This document shows, piece after piece, positions 6,981-15,343 of a stretch of DNA of 22,693 nucleotides. The notes beneath the pieces were generated by a model. It saw only the letters and a program-made list of their open reading frames with translations, did not search any database and had not been told where the DNA came from. The stretch comes from Mageeibacillus sp. UBA4314. GTDB taxonomy: Bacteria > Bacillota > Clostridia > Saccharofermentanales > Saccharofermentanaceae. The position numbers and the translations under genes are program-made. Location of the stretch: the NCBI GenBank assembly GCA_002394605.1, contig DGUI01000041.1, forward strand, positions 1-22,693, read 5' to 3'. How positions within the stretch are numbered: position 1 is the stretch's first letter; every line of letters begins with the position of its first letter.

Positions 6981-8786
6981 ATGAAGGAACATAAGAGAAG
7001 ACCGCTTATCAGACAGATAATCCGTCCGCTCGTATTGTTTATCATTTTGCTCATCCTGTCCAACGGCATATTCCTCTTCTACTATAATCTCAGGCACAGT
7101 AAGGAAGAAGTCTATAACACAGCAGACAAAGTGGCTACGACCACATCTTATGTTATGCGTGAGTATAAGTCTTTGGATTTCCTTGTGGAATACTGGGAGA
7201 AGAACTACGAGTCAATGGATCTGTTCTATGATGATCCTTCCGTATATGAAGCCAAGGAGCGCAAGCTCGCTGCATTGCATCCTTACAGGATCGACATGAC
7301 ACAGATCACAAATACTGAGGCGAGATCCATGGATCCTGCTGCCCAGAAGCTCTTCGCCGAGCTGTGCTACAGTGATATCTGCGGTGCCTTCAGCAATTAC
7401 AAAGAGATCTACGACCTGTACTACATGTACAGCTTCGACATTATAGACAGTGACATGTTCTTCCTCAATACGGGTATAAAGGATAAGGAACTTCGCATCA
7501 GCCAGGGCGGTGAGCTCTTTGAACTCGGCTACAAGTTTGTCTATAACCCCGGTGAATATCCCATACTTGATGAGATCCTGCGCACACAAAAGCGCGTATA
7601 CAGTCTCGAAATGAGTCAGCCTGACTCTGCAGTTGGAAGCGTAGTGCACGCTTTCGCGCCCGTTTACGGGGTGAATAACAATGTGATCGCGATAGTTGGT
7701 GTGTCAATAGGTCTTGAGGACCTTCAGATGAAGGCATTAAGGCCTGCCATCATCATCAGTATCGTATCTGCAGTGCTCTTCACACTCGTTGTCATCGCGA
7801 TCTATCTGCTGGTCAAGAGCTCGGTCGCTAAGCCGGTCGATGCAGAAGAGACCATAATGCATAATTACGAGAAGAACAAGAATGCCACGGCTGCGATAAA
7901 TGCCCTTAGCAACATCAAGAGCAACAACGAGATCGAAGACCTTGCCAAGTCTTTCTCCTCGATGATCGCTGAGATCGACAGATACATGGGAGAGATCAAG
8001 AGCGTTACGGCAGAGAAGGAGAGGATCAAGTCAGAGCTCAGCATGGCGGCATCCATCCAGTCCAGCCAGCTCCCGAATACTTTCCCGGCATTCCCGAACC
8101 GCAATGATTTCAGCATATATGCCACCATGACTCCTGCTAAGGAAGTCGGAGGCGACTTCTATGATTTCTACATGATCGATGACGATCATCTGGCTCTTGT
8201 CATCGCTGACGTATCCGGCAAGGGTATTCCGGCTGCGCTGTTCATGATGATATCCAGGATCCTCATCAAGAATCACATGCAGAGCGGTGAAGACCCGGCT
8301 GAAGCGCTGTTCAAGGTCAATAACCAGCTGCTTGAGAACAATGAAGCTGATCTGTTCGTTACCGTATGGCTTGCGAAGGTCGAACTGTCGACCGGTAAAG
8401 TATTAGTCAGCAATGCGGGACATGAATACCCGGTAGTAAAGAGAGCTGACGGCCGATTTGAGATCATCAAGCACCGTCATTCTCCGCCGGTATCAACGAT
8501 CAGGAACATGAAGTTCGAACAGCACGAAGCCCAGATCGGTTCCGGTGACTGCATCTTCGTATACACCGACGGTGTGGCTGAGGCTACGAATTCATCGAAT
8601 GAACTGTTCGGTACCGACAGGCTCATTACGTGTCTTAATTCCAGGTCGAATACTAATCCGGAGAATATCCTGGAGAGAGTCATGAAGAGCATCAATGGCT
8701 TTGTAATGGAAGCTGAACAGTTTGATGACATTACCATGCTGTGCTTCAAGTACACAGGTGCAGATGACAAAGAAGATAATAATTGA
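6981..8786 (+). CDS. membrane sensor with cytoplasmic SpoIIE/PP2C serine phosphatase domain
   Basis: The protein has 601 residues. A membrane helix at about 16-36 and another at about 253-278 enclose an extracellular sensor of about 215 residues. A short linker region with coiled-coil character (about 285-355) leads into a SpoIIE-type PP2C phosphatase (about 360-592). The metal-binding acidic residues are present: Asp392 in GGDFYD, Asp410 in ADVSGKG, Asp530 in YTDGVAEA and Asp583 in DDIT. Such RsbU-like enzymes dephosphorylate anti-anti-sigma or other serine phosphoproteins on sensing a signal. No anti-sigma or STAS partner lies in this window. The start at 6981 follows AGAGGA and sits 1 base after the preceding stop; the frame also continues upstream to TTG at 6957. 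The next gene begins 18 bases downstream. Confidence 0.9.
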   Translation: MKEHKRRPLIRQIIRPLVLFIILLILSNGIFLFYYNLRHSKEEVYNTADKVATTTSYVMREYKSLDFLVEYWEKNYESMDLFYDDPSVYEAKERKLAALHPYRIDMTQITNTEARSMDPAAQKLFAELCYSDICGAFSNYKEIYDLYYMYSFDIIDSDMFFLNTGIKDKELRISQGGELFELGYKFVYNPGEYPILDEILRTQKRVYSLEMSQPDSAVGSVVHAFAPVYGVNNNVIAIVGVSIGLEDLQMKALRPAIIISIVSAVLFTLVVIAIYLLVKSSVAKPVDAEETIMHNYEKNKNATAAINALSNIKSNNEIEDLAKSFSSMIAEIDRYMGEIKSVTAEKERIKSELSMAASIQSSQLPNTFPAFPNRNDFSIYATMTPAKEVGGDFYDFYMIDDDHLALVIADVSGKGIPAALFMMISRILIKNHMQSGEDPAEALFKVNNQLLENNEADLFVTVWLAKVELSTGKVLVSNAGHEYPVVKRADGRFEIIKHRHSPPVSTIRNMKFEQHEAQIGSGDCIFVYTDGVAEATNSSNELFGTDRLITCLNSRSNTNPENILERVMKSINGFVMEAEQFDDITMLCFKYTGADDKEDNN

Positions 8787-8804
8787 TCAAGAGGTGTTAT
8801 AACA

Positions 8805-10073
8805 ATGGAAGTAATCAACAAGATCGGATGTATCGCGCCGGAGATCCTTCTGCCTGCAGACGGAACGGACCTTACGAAGTGGGCGGTTATCGCATGTGAC
8901 CAGTACACATCAGAACCTGATTTCTGGACGAAGGCTGATGCCCTTGCAGGCGATGCTCCTTCAACCCTGAGGCTGATACTGCCTGAATACTACCTTCCCG
9001 TAGAGACGGAGGAACAAAAGGAAGCAAGGCTTAAGGCGATCAAAAAGACAGCAGAGGATTATCTGTCGCAGGGCGTATTCAAGAAGCTTCCCAAGGGCTA
9101 CATCCTGACAGACAGATCCACATCGCTCCATCCCTCACGTAAGGGTATCGTGCTCGCCCTGGATCTTGAGGCGTACAGCTTCAAGCCTGAAGATAAGGCG
9201 CTCATCCGCGCGACGGAAGGCACGGTGCTGGAGAGGATCCCCCCGAGAGTCAAGATCAGATCCAATTCTCCCGTTGAGCTTCCCCATGTAATGCTCCTTA
9301 TAGATGATCCTGAAGGAAATGTGATAGAGAAGGCATGGGACAAGGCGAATGCTGCGGCTATTGCTCCCGTATACGATACGGACCTCATGCAGGACTGCGG
9401 TCATATCAAGGGTGTTTTCGTTGAAGAAGAATCAGACATCGCTTCCGGTATCCGCGACGGACTCGAGGCAATACTCGACAGGAGCGGTGACGGACTGCTG
9501 TTCCTCGTAGGCGACGGCAACCACTCTCTTGCCTCAGCGAAAGCATACTGGGAATCCGTAAGAGAGACCCTCTCAGAGGAAGAAAAACTCACACATCCTG
9601 CCAGATTTGCTCTGGCCGAGATCGTGAACATCCATGACAAAGGTCTTGATTTTGAGCCAATCTACAGAGTCGTGCTCGGTATAAAGCAGGATGAGTTCCT
9701 TGCTAAGCTCTCAGGGCTCCTGGGCGGTCTTAAGGAAGGTGCAGCAGGCCCTTCAGAACAGGTGCTGAAGATCATCAGTTCCGATCCTGCTTGTGACAGG
9801 GAGATAGTCATTTCCGATCCTCCTCATCCTCTCGCCGTAGGAACCTGCGACATCCTTCTGGGCAAGATGGGTCTTACTAACGTTGACTATATCCACGGAG
9901 AGGATTCCTTAAGAGAGCTTTCCGTAAACAATACCGGGATCATGCTGCCGCCCATCTCAAAGGATACGTTCTTTGAGACGGTAGCAAGGGACGGCGTGTT
10001 CCCGAGGAAGACTTTCTCGATGGGCGAGGCTTTTGAGAAGAGGTTCTACCTCGAGGCAAGGAAGATAAGGTAA
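8805..10073 (+). CDS. DUF1015 family protein
   Basis: The protein has 422 residues, full length for the DUF1015 family, with no signal peptide or membrane segment. The N-terminal pattern APEILLPADGTDLTKWAV...DQYTSEPDFW and the internal GDGNHSLASAKAYWE (about residues 236-250) are the family hallmarks. The latter matches the DGHHR motif of other members and resembles the active loop of ParB/sulfiredoxin-fold proteins, which include free-serine kinases. A small-molecule kinase or nucleotidase activity is therefore a guess rather than a call. AGAGGTG serves as ribosome binding site. It lies in the middle of the surface operon although it appears cytosolic, so it may supply or sense a metabolite for it, or be an unrelated passenger. 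Confidence 0.85.
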   Translation: MEVINKIGCIAPEILLPADGTDLTKWAVIACDQYTSEPDFWTKADALAGDAPSTLRLILPEYYLPVETEEQKEARLKAIKKTAEDYLSQGVFKKLPKGYILTDRSTSLHPSRKGIVLALDLEAYSFKPEDKALIRATEGTVLERIPPRVKIRSNSPVELPHVMLLIDDPEGNVIEKAWDKANAAAIAPVYDTDLMQDCGHIKGVFVEEESDIASGIRDGLEAILDRSGDGLLFLVGDGNHSLASAKAYWESVRETLSEEEKLTHPARFALAEIVNIHDKGLDFEPIYRVVLGIKQDEFLAKLSGLLGGLKEGAAGPSEQVLKIISSDPACDREIVISDPPHPLAVGTCDILLGKMGLTNVDYIHGEDSLRELSVNNTGIMLPPISKDTFFETVARDGVFPRKTFSMGEAFEKRFYLEARKIR

Positions 10074-10088
10074 AACAAGGGGTTGCTG

Positions 10089-10775
10089 ATGAAGATACGG
10101 TCCTTTTTGGCACTGCTCCTGTGCCCGGTTCTTGCCTTGTGTGTTTTCTCAGGCTGCAGCAAACAGAGCCGGGAGAGTGAGAAGAGCAGTATCGTACCGG
10201 CAGACATACTGTCGTCTTCCGTTGTCAATATCGTATCAGGTGATAAGAGGATCTCTGTGGAAGACTGTGACGGACTTACCGTTTCTGAGATCCTTGCAAA
10301 GGCTAATATCGAGCTTACAGGCGGTCAGATCGTAACGATAGACGATGAGCAGGTGTTGGGTGATGACCTGACGATAAGGATATTAGAGCCTATGAAGGTC
10401 ACCTTCGTGATCAACCAGGGTCAGTTCAATGAGAAGAAGACGGTCGTTGATCTCTACAGCGGAACTGTGGGGGATGCCATAAAGTCTGCGGGGATCTCAT
10501 TAAGTGACAGCGACACCATTAATTACAGTGTCGATGCTGAAGTTACCGACGGAATGAAGGTCCTGATATCTCCATCAGGGGAACCTGCTGCAACTGAAGA
10601 GACAGGTGAGACGAATGAAGCTGATGCGACAGAGAAGCCCGTGCCGTCACAGACCGTTGAGACTACGGCTAAGACCGTTGTGTCTACTGTCGACGTTCCC
10701 GATTGTGACGGTTCCGGCCACGGAGCAAAGATCATAACATATTCCGACGGTTCACAGGAAGAGGTCTGGTACTGA
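10089..10775 (+). CDS. YabE-like lipoprotein with two DUF348 (ubiquitin-like) repeats
   Basis: The protein has 228 residues. A lipoprotein signal (lipobox FSGC, Cys23) is followed by two DUF348 repeats (about 45-98 and 103-160), the ubiquitin-like modules found in YabE and the resuscitation-promoting factors of wall-lytic enzymes. A Thr/Glu-rich linker (163-200) leads to a short conserved-looking tail, DCDGSGHG...TYSDGSQEEVWY. There is no lytic or 3D catalytic domain, so this is probably a wall-associated binding or scaffolding protein anchored in the outer leaflet. I chose ATG 10089 (preceded by AAGGGG) over the TTG at 10083. Its stop overlaps the next start by one base (TGATG), so the repeat protein is translationally coupled to it. 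Confidence 0.82.
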   Translation: MKIRSFLALLLCPVLALCVFSGCSKQSRESEKSSIVPADILSSSVVNIVSGDKRISVEDCDGLTVSEILAKANIELTGGQIVTIDDEQVLGDDLTIRILEPMKVTFVINQGQFNEKKTVVDLYSGTVGDAIKSAGISLSDSDTINYSVDAEVTDGMKVLISPSGEPAATEETGETNEADATEKPVPSQTVETTAKTVVSTVDVPDCDGSGHGAKIITYSDGSQEEVWY

Positions 10776-12352
10776 TGAAGATCACTGTATCCGGCGTATT
10801 CCGTCTTCTTGCGCCTTTCCTCGTTGCAGGGGCAGTATTAGGCTTTGCAGGTGACAGGACACATTCTGATACAAGTCCTGACAGCAGTGTCATACCGGAA
10901 CATACGGGAGAACTTATCTCTTCAGACGGTAAGATCTATTGCTATGAGAACGGCACGGCTCTTAATGACGGGCTGGTCAAGGTCACTGATAACGGTGTGA
11001 CAAATTACTACTATTTCCAGGAAGACGGATCTGCCTTTACCGGCGGATATATGGCTATAAGGGATGGCGATGACAGGTCATTCTATTATTTCCGGGAAGA
11101 CGGAACTGCTTTTACTGACGGATACATGGAGCTCAATATGAACGGCGGCCTGTACTATTTCTATTTCCAGGAGGACGGAAGAGCATATACTGACGGACTT
11201 AAGGAAGTAGCGATCGACGGGCAGCTCTATTATTTCTATTTCCTGAGCAACGGGCAGGGTTTTACGGACGGTTATAAGACTGTTGAGAATGACGGTAAGA
11301 TCGAATACTATTTTTTCGGGCAGGACGGAAAGGCTGTTACTGATTCCCTTAAGGTGGTGCTGCTAAACGGCAAGGCAGAGCTGTTCTATTTCAAGGAGAA
11401 CGGGGCGGCGTTTACAGGAGGGTACCGGGAGATCACCTATGGTGACAGAACGGATTATTACTTCTTCCTTAGCAATGGCCAGGCATTCAATTCAGGATAT
11501 AAGATGGTCACGATCGACGGGGTGGATCATTACTTCTATTTCGGAAGGGACGGCAGGGCGTTTACTGACGGATGGAAGGAGATATGGTTCGGAGACAAGT
11601 CGTATGAGTATTTCTTCCAGCAGGACGGAAGGGCTAAGGCGAACTGCTGGTATACGGAGAACGGCAAGGATATGTTCATCAATGCCAACGGGCGCGTGTG
11701 CAGGAACGAATTCGTCAATATAGGCGGCAAGCTATACTGCTTTGGTGAGGATAAGACGATCGTCAAGAACGGATGGTTCTATTCAGGAGATGCTTATTAC
11801 TATGCCAAGGATGACGGCACCCTTGCAAAGAATACCGTAATAGACGGATATAAGCTCGATTCCAAGGGAAGATGCCGCACCAAGTACAGGATTGTCAAGT
11901 ATGTGAACAAGATCATCCCCAAGCCTAAGGGAATGAGCAACCAGGATAAGATCAGGGCGATATACGACTGGGTGTTCAGAAGCAAGTGGGGATACATAAG
12001 GACATATGAGCATGTCAAGTCGAGCTGGGTCTGGAAGGAGTCCTGGATCGATGACATGGCTTCGAGCATCATGGATAAGAAAGCGGGCAACTGTTTCCGT
12101 TATGCATGCTTCCTCGGTCTTATGATCCATGAGGCAACGGGACTTCCCGTAACCTTCTATCACGGCTACTGTTCTTCAAGCCGCGGCCTGCTGCCTCACG
12201 GCTGGATAACGGTCAGGCAGAATGGAAAGACATATCTCTATGACGTAGAGCTTGATAAGTTTGTCTATCTCAGAAAGACAAGCTACAAGAGAGTTTATTC
12301 ATCTCTCAAGAACAGGAAATACTTCAAGGGCATAGGGACGACGGTTAAGTAA
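10775..12352 (+). CDS. secreted protein: ten 25-residue aromatic/DG repeats plus transglutaminase-like domain
   Basis: The protein has 525 residues with an N-terminal signal or anchor segment (about 8-25). Residues about 50-290 form ten repeats of the type YYFxxDGxAFTDGY; the DG/NG pair recurs at 59, 84, 109, 134, 159, 184, 209, 234, 259 and 284, an exact 25-residue period. This resembles choline- or glucan-binding repeats (CW_binding family), whose usual unit is about 20 residues. Two looser copies follow to about 365. The C-terminal domain (about 385-515) is a transglutaminase-like cysteine protease fold with Cys440 (AGNCF), His475 (LPHGW) and Asp490 (LYDVE), a complete triad. It likely works in the wall as a peptidase, amidase or cross-linker; the substrate is unknown. 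It overlaps both neighbours by one base. Confidence 0.85.
   Translation: MKITVSGVFRLLAPFLVAGAVLGFAGDRTHSDTSPDSSVIPEHTGELISSDGKIYCYENGTALNDGLVKVTDNGVTNYYYFQEDGSAFTGGYMAIRDGDDRSFYYFREDGTAFTDGYMELNMNGGLYYFYFQEDGRAYTDGLKEVAIDGQLYYFYFLSNGQGFTDGYKTVENDGKIEYYFFGQDGKAVTDSLKVVLLNGKAELFYFKENGAAFTGGYREITYGDRTDYYFFLSNGQAFNSGYKMVTIDGVDHYFYFGRDGRAFTDGWKEIWFGDKSYEYFFQQDGRAKANCWYTENGKDMFINANGRVCRNEFVNIGGKLYCFGEDKTIVKNGWFYSGDAYYYAKDDGTLAKNTVIDGYKLDSKGRCRTKYRIVKYVNKIIPKPKGMSNQDKIRAIYDWVFRSKWGYIRTYEHVKSSWVWKESWIDDMASSIMDKKAGNCFRYACFLGLMIHEATGLPVTFYHGYCSSSRGLLPHGWITVRQNGKTYLYDVELDKFVYLRKTSYKRVYSSLKNRKYFKGIGTTVK
10922..11644 (+). repeat. ten-unit 75-bp coding repeat block
   Basis: The protein repeats correspond to a strict 75-bp period. 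The DNA copies are clearly diverged from each other, so the array looks old and under selection at the protein level rather than freshly expanded. Confidence 0.8.
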
Positions 12353-13767
12353 TGGTTTTCAGTTCGATCGTTTTTCTGTCCCTGTTCTTTCCCGTTGTCA
12401 TCGTGCTGCATACTGCAGTTAAGAACAACGTGTTCCGCAATGTGTTATTGCTCATCGCAAGCCTGCTGTTCTATGCATACGGGGAGAATATCTATATCCT
12501 GATACTCCTTATCAGCGCCCTTATCAATTACATCATGGCGCTTGTTATAGACAGACGGAAACGCAAGTGGCTGCTGGTATTGACAATAATCCTCAACCTC
12601 GGAATACTCTGTTTCTTTAAGTACACCGGATTTATCGTTGCCAATGTCAATTCCCTGCTGAACCTGGATATCAAGGCTCCCGATATAACCATGCCGATCG
12701 GAATATCGTTCTTTACGTTCCAGGCTCTGTCTTATGTCGTCGATGTCTACAGGAGACAGGTGCCCGTGCAGAAGGATTATGCAAAGCTCCTTTTGTACAT
12801 CTCTTTCTTCCCGCAGCTGATCGCGGGACCTATCGTAAGATATAAGGACATTGCCGAGGAAATCGATCACAGGACCGTAACGGCTGATAATGTGGCATTC
12901 GGATTAAGGCGGTTCATAGCGGGCCTTGCCAAGAAAGCCCTCATCGCAAATACGATGGGCGCGTGCGCTGACTTTATCTTCAATTCCGGTGCAGAAGGCC
13001 TTAACATCTGTTCAGCCTGGATCGGCGCGGTCTCTTATCTTATGCAGATCTACTTTGACTTCAGTGGATATAGTGACATGGCAATAGGTCTCGGCAAGAT
13101 GTTCGGGTTCCATTTCAAGGAGAATTTCAACCACCCGTATACTGCGGTCTCCATCCAGGATTTCTGGAGGAGATGGCACATATCCCTGTCGACATGGTTC
13201 AGGGATTATGTGTATATCCCGCTGGGCGGCAACAGAACGGGACAGCTTAATACGGTCATCAACAGGATGATCGTCTTCTTCCTGACGGGTCTGTGGCACG
13301 GGGCGAACTGGACTTTCGTCGTGTGGGGCCTGTATCACGGAATGTTCCTGCTGATCGAGGCATTTGTCCCAAAGCTCAAGAGCCTCCCGAAAGCAGCCGG
13401 CCACATCTACACATTGCTCGTCGTCACCGTCGGCTTTGTTATCTTCAGAGCTGATACGTTAGGGGAAGCAGTAACGTTTATCTCCAGGATGTTCTCCGGG
13501 TTCACATTTGACGCCGCACAGATGTCTTTTGCATTAAGGGCGGCAGATCCGTTCACGATCGTCATGGCAATAGCCGCAGTGCTTTCCTGCGGAACTTTGG
13601 AAAGATTTACTTCCAAGGTGTCTCTCCTCGAGGAGAAGAACGTGCTCACAAAACGTGAGAATGCGATACAGACGGCAGTGTTCTTATGTGCAATACTGGC
13701 GCTTATCTGGTGCATCATAAGACTTACGGGTTCGAGCTATAACCCGTTCATCTATTTCAGGTTCTAA
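12352..13767 (+). CDS. MBOAT membrane O-acyltransferase, AlgI/DltB-like
   Basis: The protein has 471 residues with about 11-12 membrane helices. The MBOAT core is clear: MPIGISFFTFQALSYVVDVYR, YFDFSGYSDMAIGLGKMFGF, FWRRWHISLSTWFRDYVYIPLGG (His276) and LTGLWHGANW (His316, the catalytic histidine position known from AlgI). AlgI-type proteins carry acetyl groups from the cytoplasm to an extracytoplasmic transferase that modifies an exported polymer. The next gene encodes such an AlgX-like partner, as in alginate acetylation. There is no DltA/DltC, so D-alanylation is less likely. It begins on the last base of the previous stop and ends 12 bases before the AlgX-like gene. Confidence 0.93.
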   Translation: MVFSSIVFLSLFFPVVIVLHTAVKNNVFRNVLLLIASLLFYAYGENIYILILLISALINYIMALVIDRRKRKWLLVLTIILNLGILCFFKYTGFIVANVNSLLNLDIKAPDITMPIGISFFTFQALSYVVDVYRRQVPVQKDYAKLLLYISFFPQLIAGPIVRYKDIAEEIDHRTVTADNVAFGLRRFIAGLAKKALIANTMGACADFIFNSGAEGLNICSAWIGAVSYLMQIYFDFSGYSDMAIGLGKMFGFHFKENFNHPYTAVSIQDFWRRWHISLSTWFRDYVYIPLGGNRTGQLNTVINRMIVFFLTGLWHGANWTFVVWGLYHGMFLLIEAFVPKLKSLPKAAGHIYTLLVVTVGFVIFRADTLGEAVTFISRMFSGFTFDAAQMSFALRAADPFTIVMAIAAVLSCGTLERFTSKVSLLEEKNVLTKRENAIQTAVFLCAILALIWCIIRLTGSSYNPFIYFRF

Positions 13768-13779
13768 GGAGGGGATGAA

Positions 13780-15156
13780 GTGAATAAGAAGTTCTTAGCA
13801 GTATTCACGGTCATATGTCTCATGATCTGTCTTGTCCCTTCCGTGGGAATGCTGATCGCGCCTACCCTCACGTCTTCAGAGAACAGGAAGATGACCGAAT
13901 TCCCTTCTCTTACTGATGAGGAAGGCGGTATCAACCGCGATTACTTCAAGCAGTTCGAAAACTTCTATAACGAGCATGCCGCATTAAGGAACCAGCTGAT
14001 CTTTGCTGATGCCAAGATCCAGGCTGATCTGTTCGGAGTATCTAATGTCTCAGGCGTTATCAAGGGCACAGACGGGTGGCTTTATTACTCTTCGACTCTC
14101 GGTGACTATCTGGGAGATAACCTGATGAGCGGAAGGGAGCTAAATAACCTGGCTTATAATTTCGCGCTGATACAGGATTATCTCATGAAGAACAAGGCGT
14201 CGTTCGTTCTGACGATACCTGCGAACAAGAACACGCTCTATCCGGACAACATGCCGTACTACGATTCCTGTATCGTCAGTGAAGACCACAATATGATCAG
14301 GCTCGTTCCTTATCTTGATCGATATGAAGTCAACTATCTCGATCTGTATGAGACGTTTAGGGCAGAAGATGAAGTTTTGTACCTGAAGAGGGACTCCCAC
14401 TGGAACAACAAGGGCGCGCTCCTCGCATATAACGGTATCATGTCGCAACTTGGACTGGATCATGAAGACTACTCCGGTACGGATCCGGTCATCCGCCACG
14501 ATGAGTGTGGCGACCTCAATAAGATGCTGTACAGCTTCTACGGCCCCGTGGAGGATAATTACGATTATCAGCTGCCGGGTAAATACACATACGAGGCCGG
14601 AGACGGCGATGTGGAAGCAAGCTTTATCGTTACAAAAGGAGGATCAAGGAAGAGGACGCTCCTGATGTTCAGGGATTCATTTGCTAATACGCTCATCCCG
14701 TTCTTCTCTGAGCATTTCGGGACGGCATGCTATTCCAAGGGGCTCCCGAACCTCCTCGAAAGGTATGTCCGTGAGTATCAGCCGGGCTTTGTTGTCATAG
14801 AGAAAGTCGAGCGCAACATCAGGGAGTATCTTGATGAGCCTCCAGTCATGACTGCACTTGAGACCGAGGCACCGCAGGTCTTCACTGTAAAGGATACATC
14901 TTCAACACTTGATATCGCAGAAAGCGATAATGATGCTTCCTACATGAAGATCAGCGGAACAGTGGATGAGTCACTCATCGATACAGATACGAAGATACTT
15001 GTCCAGATCGGTGATATCTGCTACAGGCCATATCAGACGGGGACTTCAGGCTTTGTAATGTACTTGCCCAAGGAAGCGTTCCAAATAGGCGTCAGATACC
15101 AGGTGTTTGCCGTAAATAACGGTAAGTATGCAAGCGTCCTTTCCGAGGTCAGATAA
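13780..15156 (+). CDS. AlgX/AlgJ-like SGNH acyltransferase, membrane-anchored
   Basis: The protein has 458 residues with an N-terminal signal anchor (about 6-28) placing it outside the cell. The SGNH-like domain carries DSHW (Asp205, His207, Trp208) and FRDSF (Ser300). The Asp-His spacing of 2 and His-Ser spacing of 93 equal those recalled for Pseudomonas AlgX (Asp174, His176, Ser269), so the catalytic triad appears intact. After about 360 there is a beta-rich C-terminal module of about 95 residues, where AlgX has a carbohydrate-binding module. It probably accepts acyl groups from the preceding MBOAT protein and transfers them to a surface polysaccharide. The start is GTG with AAGGAGGGG just upstream. 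It is the last gene of the run; no clear terminator follows. Confidence 0.88.
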   Translation: MNKKFLAVFTVICLMICLVPSVGMLIAPTLTSSENRKMTEFPSLTDEEGGINRDYFKQFENFYNEHAALRNQLIFADAKIQADLFGVSNVSGVIKGTDGWLYYSSTLGDYLGDNLMSGRELNNLAYNFALIQDYLMKNKASFVLTIPANKNTLYPDNMPYYDSCIVSEDHNMIRLVPYLDRYEVNYLDLYETFRAEDEVLYLKRDSHWNNKGALLAYNGIMSQLGLDHEDYSGTDPVIRHDECGDLNKMLYSFYGPVEDNYDYQLPGKYTYEAGDGDVEASFIVTKGGSRKRTLLMFRDSFANTLIPFFSEHFGTACYSKGLPNLLERYVREYQPGFVVIEKVERNIREYLDEPPVMTALETEAPQVFTVKDTSSTLDIAESDNDASYMKISGTVDESLIDTDTKILVQIGDICYRPYQTGTSGFVMYLPKEAFQIGVRYQVFAVNNGKYASVLSEVR

Positions 15157-15162
15157 TGCTTT

Positions 15163-15199
15163 CTTTGAGGGTTTACTTAACGCTTTGAGGTGTTATAAT
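15163..15199 (+). promoter_or_regulatory. mgtE promoter with flanking direct repeat
   Basis: TTTACT (15172-15177), a 16-base spacer and TATAAT (15194-15199, with TGt in front) form a good promoter. CTTTGAGG occurs at 15163-15170 and again at 15183-15190, exactly 20 bases apart on either side of the -35, as expected for a direct-repeat operator. Confidence 0.55.
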
Positions 15200-15219
15200 T
15201 AACGAGGAATTTGAAATAA

Positions 15220-15343
15220 AAGGAGGTGAGCTCATGGATTCCGGTGACAGTACCGTTGGCAAACGACAGATTACCATATCTTTTGGGCTCATCGTTTTGC
15301 CTGACTGATTTAGTTTTCTGCCATGCCGTTAATAAAATAACGG
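15220..15343 (+). promoter_or_regulatory. structured mRNA leader of mgtE
   Basis: Transcription should start near 15206, leaving an untranslated leader of about 147 bases. GGTGAGCTC (15225-15233), which contains the end of the small ORF's ribosome binding site, can pair with GGGCTCATC (15285-15293) over nine pairs including two G-U. CGGT / ACCG (42-55 of the 15200s) makes a small inner hairpin. CCGTTA (15326-15331) pairs with TAACGG (15338-15343), which overlaps the GGAGG of mgtE. It does not match the M-box consensus. Confidence 0.4.
15234..15308 (+). CDS. 24-residue leader ORF upstream of mgtE
   Basis: The ATG at 15234 follows a perfect AAAGGAGGTGA with 7 bases between GGAGG and ATG, one of the best ribosome binding sites in the window. 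The peptide begins MDSGDSTVGK and ends in GLIVLPD before TGA. It stops 44 bases before mgtE. It has no similarity I recognise. A regulatory leader peptide that couples translation to mgtE expression, as MgtL does in Salmonella, is the simplest reading (inference). Confidence 0.5.
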   Translation: MDSGDSTVGKRQITISFGLIVLPD

